A model generated the notes under the pieces. It saw only the letters and a program-made list of their open reading frames with translations, was not told the DNA's origin and searched no databases. Shown piece after piece: positions 22,501-37,200 of a DNA stretch of 64,000 nt. A program made the translations under genes and the position numbers. Positions within the stretch are counted from its first letter, which is position 1. Every line of letters begins with the position of its first letter. Source of the stretch: Cephalopachus bancanus (lineage: Eukaryota; Chordata; Mammalia; Primates; Tarsiidae); contig JAPVLO010000276.1 in NCBI GenBank assembly GCA_027257055.1, positions 1,240,001 to 1,304,000 on the forward strand, given 5' to 3'.

Positions 22501-25224
22501 ACCAGGGAGGACAGTGTAAAGAACAGGCTGAGGAGTGGGCATCTGCAGGTGAAACTAAGAAGGGATGGTCAAAGGGATGAGGACCAGGAGGAGAACCATG
22601 CCCACGAGGGAGAGATTTCCTGAAGGTGGGGATGGCCCACAGCATCACAGCACATGAAGATACTGAAAACCTGAAATGGGCCAGGGATAGGGCAGTGAGG
22701 CCAATGGTGATGCCTTACTGTAGCGTCCATGGTATCCACAGCGAGAGTAGATGTCAGGTCACTGCAGCTGAGGAGTGAGTAGGAGAAATGACAGAGACTT
22801 GGATTGTTGGATTCCTTTACAGGGAATAGGGTGAAAGAGGGATGGAGATGCTGGCCTGAGGTGGAGACAGAAAACTTGAGGGAAGTCTTTCTGGGGATGA
22901 GGGAGACTTGAGGAGGCATGGGCCTGGGAGAGCTAAGAGATGCAGTACAGGAGAAAGGAAAGAGAGGACATGGGGTGGCTGTGGGAAGGAGCCAGTGGAG
23001 ATTTTAGCCTAGAGCAAGGAGGGCTCTTCTGAGAGGAAACAAGGGCTGAGCGCCCTATCAGTAAGAGCCCAGGACATAGCTCTCCTTGCTATGGAGTTTC
23101 TCCATCCCATTTCCTGCTCTCTGGGCCGACAGCCAACTCTGAAAGAATGCTGGGAGGCAGGTAGCATTGGTTTAAAGGGACTTGGGGAGTCCACAGTGAT
23201 GAGTGTACATCTGGGTAGCCTCTTGCCTACTCTGTTCTGGTGACTTCTGAAGCCCTCATTATCCAGGGCCATGGGTTTCCACCAGACCGCTCAGGGCAGG
23301 TTTCATGTACATTGCTGAGTGTTGTGTTTGAAGACGAAAGGTTCTGTGAGGCCAGAAGAGAAACTGAAGCAAGTTAAGAGGTATCCCTGTCCCGATGTCT
23401 TCTGCCCCCAGACCTGAGAATCAGTGGCCCAGGGTGTCCTCTCAGCCCTACGCTTGGCTGCATTCTGAGCCCATCAGCACTAATATGTGACTGTCTCATG
23501 CCTCTCTCTGGACACTCATGCCAGCTCGTCCTGAGCAGTTGCCCATGTGCTCCCATATAGCATTTAGTTTTGAACCAACTGGAATTTTCCTTCCTTGTTT
23601 TCTTGAACATGACAGAACAACTACCATGGTTCTCTGACTGTTCCTAGTACGCACTGATTTGTTATATTTAATTGGCACGTTGGGGCATCTTCTCTAAAAA
23701 TCAACAAGATTCAGCCTAAAGAAAGGTCTCTGAGGATGCAGAATGATGGAGAAACTTTTCCAGGGATACCCATGAGGGAGACATGGGTGTGCAGACCAAA
23801 GCTCTCAAGGTGGCAACTGAGGGTCTGCGGTGATGGTAGAGTAAGTCTCCCTCCGGGACCTCCAGGAATAACCTCAGGAGAGCAGGTCCCAAAGCATCTG
23901 AGTCCAAGACAGCAAGGGAGGGAATGAACAGGCCGTGCTTGACTGTACTTAGTCAGGTACTGAGAAATCATTGAAGAATACACCATGGTTCTGGCCCACG
24001 GGAGCTGTCAGCCCAGTGGGGAAGAAAATGCAGGGACAGCTGCAGAGGAGAGGGGACCCCTAAGCTACACTAATGTCATGGGGCTGGTTCAGGGAATCTG
24101 AGGAAGCCATGCAGGTGAACAGAGCCTCGGGCTGGTGGGTCCAGTATGAGGCAGACCTAGGAGGATGAGAATTAGGGACAGCAAGATTCTCTTGTTCCCC
24201 TGAGGATTGCTTCCTTTTGCCCCAGGATCCAGCTGCTGGCCTTCTACTTCTGGTGGAGGCAGGATGGGGGAGGGGAAGGCTAAGAGAAGAGGGTGAGAAG
24301 CCAACAGACCACATTTTGCTCAACCCTGAGCGATATGCTTAGGTTTTAGAGTGTCAATTCATAACACCCTTCTTTTTTCCCCTCCCCTTCAAGGTACCAA
24401 AACAATTGAGAAATAGATACAGGAGCCTGACAGGTAGAGTGATACTGGAGAACTGGTTTTGATGTGTGGCTGCAATGGGCTTTCTAAGACCTCACTGCAG
24501 ATTTAAACACATCCCCCGGGCCCAGACAGAGCCAGCAGAGAACAGGAATAAAAGTACCCTCCTTACTGACAGGCAGGTCTGAGAAGAACCAGAAGGCACC
24601 AAGCCACACTCCCCCACTTCCTTCTAAACCTGTTGTTTTTAGCCTTATCAGACCCAGTGTCTCTTGTAGCAAGGACTCTATAAAGTCTGGATTCTAAGAA
24701 GTCTGGATTTAAAGCCAGGCCTGACTGACTCCCAACTCTGGGGACCTCCTCACGCCAATGCCCTGCTTGTCTTGGGAGGAGGCCATGTGATGTAGTGGCT
24801 GGGCCAGATGGCCCATCTTGTCAATTCCTCTGTGCCTCAGATTCCTCATCTGAAGATGAATGCAGTAATAACATCTACTTCCTAGGGATGTTGTAAGAAT
24901 TAGAGTTAAGATCTATAAAGCACTTAGAATAGTGTCTGGCATATAGTAATCAGCCAATAATGTCCTTTTAATGTCCTAAAATATAATGTATTGAAAATAC
25001 ATAAAAATCAGGAAAATGCTCTAATTTGAATAAAAAAGAGAAGACACGGTAAGTAATAATAAAATAAAATTTAAAAATTAGCCAGGTCTGGTAGTGCATA
25101 CCTGTATGCACTTGGGAGACTGAGGCGGAAGGATATCCCATGCCCAGGAGGTCAAGGCTGTGGTGAGCTGTTATCATGCTGCTGGACACTCTAGCCTGGG
25201 CAACAGAGTGAGACCCTGACTCAG

Positions 25225-25264
<40 letters not shown>

Positions 25265-28200
25265 TGTGTGTATATGTTTATATGAAATAATACGTATTTC
25301 AGCAAGTAAATCCTTGGGCACACTCTCCTGAGAGAGGTTTAATGAGATTGTAGGATGCTATGCCTCGATGAATGTGACAGACACAAGTACAGGCTGACAT
25401 TGACAGCTCAAAAGCCATGATTTTCCAAAATGTTAACCAACTTTTAGTAAAGCTCTCAACCAAATATAATCTTTCCTCAATTCACACAGAAAATGACATC
25501 CCTGTGTAAGGTACATATTAAGAGTATGCAAAAGGTACTTTGTGTTTGCATAAAAATGGAATTGGGTTTTGGGCTTATATGATCATAGGCAGGCTATTCA
25601 CCGACACAGACGTTTGGTGGGGCGGTTGACAGTCATATAAAACTTACACAGGACATGACTAAGTAAGCATTTTGGGTTTGGTACTGCCATCTGCAGTGCA
25701 GAATGTCTAGAATACTTGCCCTCAGCCCAGTAAGTGCAAGTCAAACCTCCTCATTTATTAAGACAGCCAAAGAAACCACCCCATAGACTTCAGAAAACAT
25801 CTCTCGGGTGGCTGTCATCCCCAGTGCGAACAGCTGGTGTTGACCCACCCAAGAGAGAAGTGACTTTGCCTACCAGGAGGCAGAGCCAGATATGACTCTG
25901 ACTAGAGACCACATAGAAATCCAAGGCAGTGCAAAGTGGAGGCTCTTCCCTGGCCCTGGAAAAGGCACCCCAGAAGTAACACAGCCTCTGCCCTCTGAGA
26001 ATTTCCTTGCTATCCAGTGAGGGAGACAGGTCTGAAAAATTCCTAAAAATGTGACAGCAAGGGGTGTATAAACCAGTGCTGCCTGCAGAGGGAATGAGCT
26101 GGGCTGATTGAGTGATTAGGTGGGTGTGGAGCAAAATTTTCAGGCAGGAGATAATTGGTAAGATAAAATGACTCCCTTCTCCAAAGTGATTTCCCCATTG
26201 TAGTCATGATAACATAATAATGATAGCATTTATTGAACTCTGACTGAGTGCCAGGCCCTGAGCGTATAATGTTTTATATACATTATTTAAGGAGTCTCAT
26301 ACTTACAGCAATCCGGTGAGGTAGTTGGTTTAATTCCCATTCTATAGATGAGGAAACTGAGGCACTAAAAGATTAGGGAATTTTCCCATGATCACACTCT
26401 TTGTAAAAAGAGACGTCTGGATTTAAAGCCAGGCCTGACTGACTCCCGACTCTGGGGACCTTCCCACTCTAGTGCCCTGCTTGTCTTGGGAGGAGGCCAT
26501 GTGATATAGTGGCTAGGCCAGATGACCCATCTTTGTCAATTCCTTTGTGCCTCGGATTCATCATCTGAAGATGAGAGCAGTAATAACATCTACTTCCTAG
26601 GTATGTTGTAAGAATTAATAGAGTTAAGATCTATAAAGCACTTAGAATAGTGTCTGCAATACAGTAATCAGCCAATAAACATTAGCTCTTATTATTTTCT
26701 GATGAATGGGAACCCATAATTTTCTCTTTCTTGCCTCTTCCTGTGTGGCTACTTAGCTGGACTTGCACCAGGTGAGAGAGCCACCGTGGCTACTAGAGAG
26801 GCAATATTTTTCTGGGATCCATCATGTTCTGATCTAAGCTCCATCACTGTTTATAAACCTGGTCAGGGAAGCAGCTGGTAAATGCATTTGTTTTTGGAGA
26901 AGTGGGAATTTGTCCTCCTTTGCCAGCCATGCTCTGGCCTGAGGCTCAGGTGTCAAGTGTTTCCTGTTTGTAGCCTGGGCAGCAGCCCTAGTACTGGGTG
27001 GACCAAGCCCTGTGGTGAGCTGGGATGAACAACAGGGAAATACAGGAGCAGTTGTCTGGGTTCTCCTGAAGCCTGTCCCTAGTACTCGCTGGTTTACCAG
27101 ACAGCTGCCCAAAAGTCCCTCTGCCTCACCGGTTCCAGTTCCAGTACTTGCATGATTGGGCGCCGCATTCTGGATGGGGAGCGGGAACAGAATATTCCTC
27201 TTGACCCAGGTGTGGGTTAGAGAGTGGTGAGTTCGAAGGAGGGAGGGGAAGGTATCCAGCTCCTTTCCCTGACTGTAGGGGTCCATTTCTCCTTGGAGAT
27301 TTCAGTGAATTGCCTTTGGTGAATGTAGACATTAGTAAGACTAAAAGTAGGGCCAGCCCTTCCCCTTCTCATGCAGGAGTCTCTTTGGAGCAGGAGTCTT
27401 GAAAGGGAAGGTGGATTTGGTGCCCCATAATAACAGAAAGGGTTAATACCATTTATTGAGCCTCTAGTTTCTAACAGGCACTGGGCTGAACACTTTGTAA
27501 GCAGTATCTCATTTAAACCTTACAGCAACCCAGAGCAGATTTTATAATTTTTTTTTAATTTTAAAAATGGTTAGGCCAGGTGCTGTGGCTCACGCCTATA
27601 ATCCCAGAATTTTGGGAGGCTGAGGTGAAAGGATTGCCTGAACCCATGAGTTTGAGACCAGCCTTGGTGAGATCTCATCTCTACAATAAACTAAAAAATT
27701 CGCCAGGCATGGTGGTATGCAGCTATAGTTGGAAGGATTGGCTGAATCCAGCAGGTCGAGGCTGCAGTGGCCGTGAGTGTGCCACTGCACTCCAGCATGG
27801 ACGACAGGGACTCCGACTCAAAAAAAAATTTGTTTTGTTTCTGTTTTGTGTGTGTGTGTGGGGGGGTCTTATAATTCCTGTTTTAAAGATGAAGAAACTG
27901 AGGCTAGGAAAGCCCAAGTGACTTGCTTAGAATCGGGATTCAAACCAAGGTTGATGTGATATACCAGTCACTACATAGGTTATATCTTATTTGAGATTAC
28001 TTAATCCTTACAACAGCCTGATGAGGTAAGCATTACTCTTCCCATTGATATTGCTGGGGAAACTACAGCTCAAAGAGGTTAAGTAACTTGCCCAAGGTGA
28101 AGCTCAGATGGAAGACAGGCCTGTCTGACTTTCCACCATACCAGGCTGCTTTTGAGAGAGGGAGAAGAGAAGAGAGAGAGAGAGCTCCTACAAATGAGAC

Positions 28201-31200
28201 ATGACCTGATGTTACCCAGAGCCCCTCATATGACGTGTGCCCAGTACTTTTCCGCGTTTCCAGAGTCATCTCTCTCACTCCTATCAACTCCCGCAGACCT
28301 CTCAGGGCAGACGCTTGCCAGCCAGGATGGCAGAGATAGTATCTGTAGGCTCAGGGAGGGTTGCTAGGGGAAGGGTGGGGTGGAGAAGGGTTCCCACCCA
28401 AAGAGGGTTCCCCTGGCCCCACGAGAAGCCACCTCCCCAGCCTGTGCGTGAGAAGGGTCCAGGAAGGAGAGCTGTGTTGCCTGTGTGTGCCTGCAGCGCA
28501 GGGGGCAGGGCCTGGCTCTCTCTGCCCCCAAGTCAGAGAAGGCTGTCAAGGCAGTTCTAGTAACAGGGGAAGTCGATTTCTCTCAGAATCACAGCTTCAC
28601 CTGGAAAAAAACTTTTTCCACCTTAAACTTCCTTCCCCCAGTCCAGCCCTCCAGTGGCTTTGGAGGTCGCCTTCTGGACTCAGGTGCTGTTTCTGTGTAC
28701 CTGTACAGTTGTCTACCTGATACCAGGTCATAACTGGTTTTACATCCCTCTCTACTTGACACTTTGAAAGGATTTCTTTAAGCTCATAGGTTTCCCTCTC
28801 TTCAGAACCCTGTAAAGTGGGTGTTACTATTCTCATTTGACAAGGAACTGAGGCTGAGAATGCTAAAGTGACTTGCAGCTCGGTAGTAGAGCTGGGTACC
28901 TGCTTGATCACAGGGGCTGTGCTCACTGCTGGTTGGTTGTTTCCAAATCCAGCTTGTCCCACTGATCACTGCAGCCCTCACTGCCCCCAGAACCCCCTGG
29001 ACCTCTGCTGCTTGTGTTCAGGTCAGACTGAGACTTCTCTTCCTCTCCAAAACCCTCTTGGCTCCCAACCCCTGAAGATCCTTAGTTCATATCCTGTTTT
29101 GCTTTTCCTTCTTGGCAGCCTCCCCCCCGCGCTGGCATCTTCTAATATTTCTTTCCCATAGATCTTGTTACATGGACTGCTGCAGGGTGTCCCTGGTTCC
29201 AGGCCTGCAGAGGACACTGTGGTAGTAGGTCTAGCAATGGCATTGCACATATCTGGCTTCAAATCTTGGCTCCACCAACAGGATCTGTGTAACCTGGTCA
29301 CTTATGCTCTCTAAACCTTGGTTTCCCTTCTATAAAATGGGAGAAAAAATAGCCTCAACCTTATCATGTGGTTAAGAGAAAGATTACATGAGGTCTTGAG
29401 TATAAAGTGTCTGGGACACAGTAAATACTCAATAAACATGAGTTATTGTTCCTATGGCATCAATTGTGCAGCCATATTGGTTTCAGTTGCCCCAGTTCAT
29501 CTCCATCTAGCTCTATTCATTCCTTCCTCTTGGTCTTGCCCTTGGGAGACTCTGGAGTTCCTTCTTTTCCGATGGCAGCTCTGCTGATATTCCCCTGTTG
29601 GCCTTCCTCTGAGTGTTCTTACCTGTGCACTTGTGCTTGACTCAGCCCATTACTAGAGCAGGAATAAGAAAGTCATGCCAGACTTGGCCTGTGCCAGGTA
29701 AAAACAGGTCTGTCTCACTGTACCTAACAGGGTGGTTTTTGAAATGTTTTGAAAAGTTATATAAATGAAATCTTATTTCCTTCACCAAGAGAGGTTGCAT
29801 TTAAAGAAATAGATGAAATAGTGTTAGAGAATAAAAATGCCTTTTTATGGTCAGTTAGAGCCAAGCATCATCAATTGGTTTTGCTTTAATGCAAGTTACA
29901 TGTTCATCTTTTTATGTTTATGTGTTTTTTTCTCCTCAATGGCATCTTAAAGTGTGTAACCTTAACAAGAAATTTTAAAAACTTGATCTAAACCATCACT
30001 GTGGATGGGTTCATCTAAGGGCTTGGAAGTGTGTTTTGCAAGTCACTTATGTAGCCTGCAAAACGGGCTAGTAAACTGATGTCTAGAAAGATTTAATGCC
30101 CACCCTGAGCAATTATCAGAATACTATAAGAAAAGGGTTGGCAAAGCGGGACACTGCCGGAGTGCGGGGGGCATACTTCATCAATAAAAGTACTTGGTAT
30201 CAAACAAGGCACAGTGGGGACTAAAGTCAGACCCAAACTTTACCTATACAATGACCATTTGCTTACATAAACCTGAATTGTACCCCACATCTTTAAAATA
30301 AATAAATAAATAATTTGAAATAACAACAACAACAAAAACACCCAAAACCTCAACAACAACAAAAAAAGATTGGATGCCCAGTCACTGGGGTTCACATGAA
30401 TTCCTACAGAAGCCAGTGGTAAAGTGCTTCTGTGCACCTAGCTCTGGAATGGGACCAAGTGTGGCTTGCAAGTGTGGCTAAGAGGAGTGGTCAAGCTGAA
30501 CTTGAACTCTAAGGCAGGAGCTACCAGACCAGAGAGGGTTAGCAGCACTCTGTCTGAAGGCCAGAAGTTCGTCCTAGGTCTTTGACATGAATCAGAACCC
30601 ACTTCCTTTCTGAGATTTGGTGCCTCCCCTTATGGTTGGCCCAGCAGCACAGGAAGAGGGCATCTTCTCGGCTGGCAGGGCATTCCCCAGACTCCCCAGA
30701 GCCTGGCCTTGCTCATATGGCCTGGAGGGATGGGTACTCTTCTGGCATAAAGCAAAGCAGGAAGCAGCAGGGCCTGGTATTCATGACTTTGCCTAGGAAG
30801 TAGCACCTTAACAAGGACCCAGAGTCCTTATGGTTGGCTGCCCCTTCCTGCTCAGGCAGGGGCTCTGAGGGTACAGGATCTGGGAGGGGGTCTACCTACC
30901 CAAGTGGCCTCCAGTCCCCCTCTTTCTTTCCCCGGGTCCTAAGGACTTCCAAGTACCATCTGAGTGCTTGTAAGAAGCAATGAAGATCCTCTTTGGAATG
31001 ATGGAGGTGCCTGAAGGCAGAGAGGGGCAGAGAAGTAGCCATCTTGACTCTGGTGAGCATGAGTCTTGACCCCACCTCTCCCCCATCTCCAGACTTAGCT
31101 CGAATGCCTCATTCTCCAGGTGGTCCTCCAGGACTACTCCTTCCGCCTTCTGTACCTTAGTGGGCTTCTGGCATGTGTCTGCCCTCCCCACCAGGCAGTG

Positions 31201-34200
31201 AAATTTTTGAGAAAAGGGTTGATAATGTATTTATTATAGTACAGTAAACATTCAGTATATGTTTCCTAAATAAATGCACAGATGGATCGTTGGGATGAAC
31301 CTACCTCTGGCCTATTCACTTCTCCCTTCTAGGGGCCATTGAATACCCATCTCTTCTGCTCTTCGTGCTCCTTTTTGTCCTGTTGTTTGTTCTTGTAGCT
31401 GGTGAGCTGCGAAAACTTACCCCTTTTCCCAGGAAGGGGAACATGTTGTCTTTATGCAAATAGAGTGTGGAGTGGGCCCCATTTAATAGGCTCTGGTAAA
31501 TATTTCCCAACTCCACCACTTGCTGGCTGTGCCCGGAAGCTGTTTGCCGAGGCATCCCAGCTGTTGGCTTGGTGTTTGCTGGGTGCTATGGGGACCCAGA
31601 GTCTGTTTCTAGAACTTCGACCAACCCAGTTTGAGATTGGTAGGTCGTTCAGCTAACTATCCCAAGCCAGAACAGGGCATTTTACAAACACCCCTTAGTA
31701 ACGTGGCTGTCCTGGGGCTGCCCTCTCCTGGCCATTTTAATGGGAAGAGTGTGCATCCAGGGACACCTGATATCACTGTGACTTGATTTTTCATTAAATG
31801 TGAAGATAAATTTGGGGTAAGTCTCTAATCTGGAGGTGAGTCTGAGACACACAGACTCTTAGGACTAATGGGTCCTCGCAGCTACCTGTCCTCATCAGTG
31901 TCCAACAGAGCCCCCCTCTTCTGACAGACACAAGGGCTTTCTTCTTCCTCCCTTTTATCCTGTGTGCTGACACATTTATTTATTCATAATATAATGTCTT
32001 ATGACTCAGTTTTTACCATCTGTAGTGAAATTTTAAAAGAAAAAAACAGTGAATTGGGCAGACACAATGGCTCACTGTAATCCTAGCACTTTGAGAGGCA
32101 GAGGGGAGAGAGGATTGTCTAAACCCAGGGATTCAAGGCCAGCCATGGGCAATATGGTGAGACCTCATCTCTATAGGAAATCAAAAAAATTAGCTGGGTG
32201 TGTTGGCACGCACCTGTGGTTCTAGTTACTTGTCAGGCTGAGACGAAAGGATTGCCTGAGACCAGCAGGTTGAGGCCATAATTGTGCCACTGCACAGCAG
32301 CCTGGGCAACAGAGTGGGATTCTGACTCAAAAAAAAAAAAACAGTGAACTTTTATAAAGCTAAATATATTCCATTTTTATAATTTGAGATTTTTCTTTTT
32401 CTGGTGTTAAAATATTTATGATATGCAATGAAACATTGGTCAGAACACACGATATTAATTACTTTAGTATTCTTATTTGGCAAAGTAAAACAACCCTATC
32501 TAAACTAAAAATTAAAAAAGAAAAAAAAAAGTTGTATTAGTCATGAACCTCAAAAGCCTAGGAACGAGTTTCTATCCCTAGTACACAAAGTCTACTGACA
32601 CCTGTCAGATGGCCAGTGGCCCGTCTCCGCCAAAGCTCTTTCTGGGATTTCACATTCGCTACCCAGAAGGTGCTCTACTCTAGAGTTGAGCAGGTTGAAA
32701 TGTTGGGCCCCATCACCTCCCTGTTGTCATTCTGCCTGCCTCTGCTCCAGGTGCCAAGTCTATCCCCTTCACAGGACAGCCCTTCAATAACTGAGAAGAA
32801 TCATTGTCCCGAAATCTTCCCCTTTCTGTGGAAAAATTCTATATGCCATGCTTTTAATTACTTTCCGTAAAGCAATTATACACATAATACATGAATACCT
32901 TCTTGTAAAAAAAATGTAATGATAGAGATAAAAAAGAAGACTTTTTATCCCTGTTCAGGCTCAGTTCTCTTCCCGGAGTTAACTCCTTTTATCAGTAAGT
33001 GCATATATGTCCAGAAGACTTCTTCTCTGGATATATAGCACAAATGGAAATGTATAAATTCCTGTGGATTTTAACAAATGTGTAAATTATGCTGCATGCA
33101 CGAGGGGGGGACCCCAAACCAGAATTATCTTTTGGAGGATGGAACCCTTGTAGTACAGGCTTTCCCTGCTAGGCAGTTGTTCTAGGAACCCATTGGCATC
33201 AGTGTACCAGCTAGCATTGTTGTGAGGCTGCACTTAGCTTCTGTGAATTTTTTTGTAGCAAACAGGTGACTTGTCCTTCCACCATGACAACACACTTGCC
33301 CACACTGTGCTGAGTGTTCAGCAGTTTTTGGCCAAAAATGGTGTGAACCCTATGCATCACCCTCCCTATTCACCCAATCTTGCCCTGAGCAACTTTTTTT
33401 GGTCTCCTCGAGGAAAAAAAGTCCTCAGACATTTTGCCAATGTGGAAGAGGTTAAAAAAAAAATTTTTTTAATGGCAGAAGCAGTAAATGGCACCAAAAT
33501 TGATGAGTTCAAGAACTGTCTTGAGCAGAGGAAAAAGCGTCTCGATAGGTGTATTGCATCAAACAGAGAATACTTTGAAGATGACTGAAATATGAGCATG
33601 AAAGAATAAATACACACTTTTAAAATAAATAAATTCCGGTTGGGGGGAGTTCCCTCATATTCTTTTACAGTTTTTAAATTTTGATATGTGTAGATTGTTT
33701 CGTGGCTGTTCATAAAGAGTTATATGATGTTTGTTAATGACTACATACTCTTCTGTTGTTTTTAATTTTATGTCTTATTTTAGATTCAGAAAGTACAAGT
33801 GCATGTTTGTTACATGGGTATATTGTGTAATGGCAGGGATGGGACTTCTGGTGCTCCCATCACCCAAATAGTGAACATTAGTAAGGATTCTGTTGTTTTA
33901 ACATGATTTTACTCTTCTGTTCCCCTACTAAAGGGTGTTAGGTTGCTTCAGATACTTGTTTTTACAATGCTATGATGAGCTCCTTGCTCGTTTGGCCTTG
34001 TTGCTTTTACATGCATGCACTTGGGCCTGCCAATTACTCTCTTGAAGGATGATACCCACAAGTATACAGTATAACACAGAGCACAGTACAGCCAACTTGT
34101 TCATCCAGCCATCCATTTATACATTTAATAGAACAGATACTATTTCTTTATTATGCCCTGATTTCCGTGCCACTTGCAAATCAGGTGGTAACAGGGCCTG

Positions 34201-37200
34201 TCCTCATGGAACACTGTGGTCAAGTAGGAGAACCTTCATCTGTTCAGATACGTTACTTCTGTTAGTATGATTTGACCTACAGATTTTTTAAAGATAATTA
34301 TATCATACTGTCAACCTAAATGCTCTTTGAGTCAGTTAACACCTCTCAAGTCTTTTTAAATATCAACTGTTGTCTTAACTTATTCAGTTAATTTTCATAT
34401 TCTAAGTAAAGAATTTTTACATTTGCTCTGGTGTTTTATCTCATTACTGTCTTCCCTTCCTACCATGTTTGAGCTCTTTTTTTTTTTTTTTTTTTTTTTG
34501 AGTTGGAGTCTCACTCCATTGTCCTGACTGGAGTGCAGTGGCATGCTCCCAGCCACTATAGCCTCAACCTGCTGGGCTCCGGCGATCTGCCTCAGCCTTC
34601 CAAATAGCCAGGACTACAGGCGCGCGCTACCACGCCCAGCTAATTTTTGATTTATTGTAGAGATGAGGTCTCGCCAAGTTGCCCGGGCGAGTCTCGAACC
34701 CACTGGCTCAGGCAGTCCACTCACATCGGCCTCCCAAAGCGCTGGAATTACAGGCTGAGACACTGAGCCCATCTGTGAGCTCTTTTTTTAAATCTTGATG
34801 TCTTTGTGTAAACATCATTGGCCCTGCCCCCTGTGAAGAGATTTAATAAGTATGCATGCTACTTCTTCATCCAAGTTACTGATGCAAGTAGGGTCCTGTG
34901 GCATGCCATTGGAGGTGTCCCTCCTAGATGACAGGGACCCATTGTTAACCAACTCCATCTCAGCCCATATGACCCCATGTTGGCCTCCAGAAATAGTACA
35001 TAAATACATACATACATATTACATCTGCTTGATCCCCTATCCTCGGAACCCTATATGAAAGAAAATGAGACCAGGTGCAGTGATTTAAACCTGTAATCCC
35101 AACACTTTTGGAGGCCAAGGTGGGAGGATTAATTGAGCTCAGGGGTTCAAGACCAACCTAGGCAACATAGCGAGGCTGAAATAAAAGGATTGCCTGAGCC
35201 CAGGAGGTCAAGGCTGATGGTCATTCCAGAAAGAGTTCCAAAATTGTTTTGTCAGGTGGACTAGGGGCTGGTATCAGTTCATAGCTTCCCAAGGTGAGTA
35301 CTTCGAAGGTGATCATAGTGATATTCAGCAGTGAGGCATGTAGCACTTTTTCTAGGATGAGTTCACAAACTTAGTTGTCAGACCTCATTCTTTATATCAT
35401 AAGTCAATGCTAAAAATGGGTGAGTGCTCATGTTCAATAAAAATAAAACCAAGGAGGCAAACCTAGTGTTAATGAGAGCTTCAAAGAGGTGCTGTGTTGC
35501 CTCACTTATCCAGAAATCCAGTAGCCTCACCTATTTAGAACTCATCTGAGAGTAAGAAGGAAGCAAATCCCGCACTTTTGGGAGGCTGAGGTGAGTGGAT
35601 TGCCTGAGCCTGCGGGTTCGTGACCTGCCTGGGCGGCGAGACCTCATCTCTACAATAAATCAAAAAATCAGCCAGGCATGGTAGTGCGCGCCTATAATTC
35701 CGGCTACTCGGAAGGCTGAGGCGGAAGGATCACCGGAGCCTAGCAGGTCGAGGCTGGCCACTGCACTCCAGTCTGGATGACAGAGTGAGACTCCAACTCA
35801 AAAAAAAAAAAAAAAAAAGGAAGCAAATGAGACCTCGAGCCAGGCTCTTCCTCAGAGCTTTAAACTTTTATTTTACAGATGAGTGTACCAAAAAACAGTG
35901 CTCGGGACTTTTCCAGCCCTTAGCAAATAAAAGTTGCAAATTTAAGCTGGAATAAGGGATGCTGGAAACAAGTAAGCCAACAGAAGAAAACCTGACTGTG
36001 AGAAAGGAAACAAAAAACCTGGAAAAAGCAGAGCTCAGAGATGCAAAAATAAAAATCAGCCTTGGCCCATGTAGTACATTGGCCAACGGAGGTCAAACAC
36101 TTCAGTATCCCTGCAAGCATGGTTGCTTTTAAAAGGAGTTTGAAATTATGACTCTGAGTCATTGACTAAATTATCTCTCAGGTACTCTTTAAGGGAAAAT
36201 AGGGATGTATATAACACCTTTTAGCAAGATCTCTATTTAAAAAAGAAGCCAGTAAATATCTATCCAAAACCGAGATAAAAGGCTTTGGAGCTTCAAGGGA
36301 TAGATTTTCGTGACTGAAAATCTGCTTATTTGGGAAGGCTTCCTCAGAAAATCCCAGACAAGTGCTGAATTTGGAGATGCTAGGCAAATGCTGAAAGGCA
36401 TGTTGAATTTTAAATCAGATGAGTTGGGTTCAAATCACAGCTCTCTTGCTAGCCAGCCTCTGACAAGCCAGCTCTCTTGCTAGACTTACCTCTGACAAGT
36501 CTCTTACCTTTCATGAATGGTATTTTCCTTGAGCACAAATAGTGTTACCTGCCTTTTCAATCTTATGGGAGTATTCTGAAAATCAATGGCAAAGATGTGT
36601 TTGCAAGTGCTTTGTAGAACATCATGGAAATGTACAAGTGAGATCTGTGGGTCACGTCCCAGGTTTTGCCTGCTAGGAGACAGTGACTCAAGATGTGGTA
36701 AGACAAGGAGATGGAGTCCCAGTTAGTGCTTTAAATACATGTATATGTATATGTGTATTATATACACCTGTGCAAATTTGCATATATGAGTATGCATATA
36801 TATCTGCATACAAATGTGTATATGTCTGTTTATTTAGATAATGTACCTTTAGGCCTTTCAAGACATCCTTTTCACCAGGCAAAAGGGGAAACTCTACAAC
36901 TAACTTTAACACCTTGTAAACTGAAACATTCTATACAGATATATGAAATTGTCAATGCTTACTGATTTTACTCTTAATTTTTTCTGATTTAAAATTAATA
37001 GTTAGCTTTTTAAAATTTTTTTGAGTTGGAGTCTCACTCTGTCACCCAGACTGGAGTGCAGTGGCCGCTCCTGGCCACCACAGCCTCGACCTGCTGGGCT
37101 CCAGCAATCCTTCCGCCTCAGCCTTCCAAGTAGCTGGAACTACAGGCGCGCGCTACCACGCCTGGCTAATTTTTGATTTTATTGTAGAGATGAGGTCTCG

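Noticed and set aside
28153..28185. Purine tract (gagagaggg..) as a structural or regulatory element
   Set aside because: Short simple sequence with no further support.
33271..33588. 105-residue ORF as a functional gene
   Set aside because: It is the residual C-terminal part of a mariner transposase lacking the N-terminal domains and one catalytic residue.
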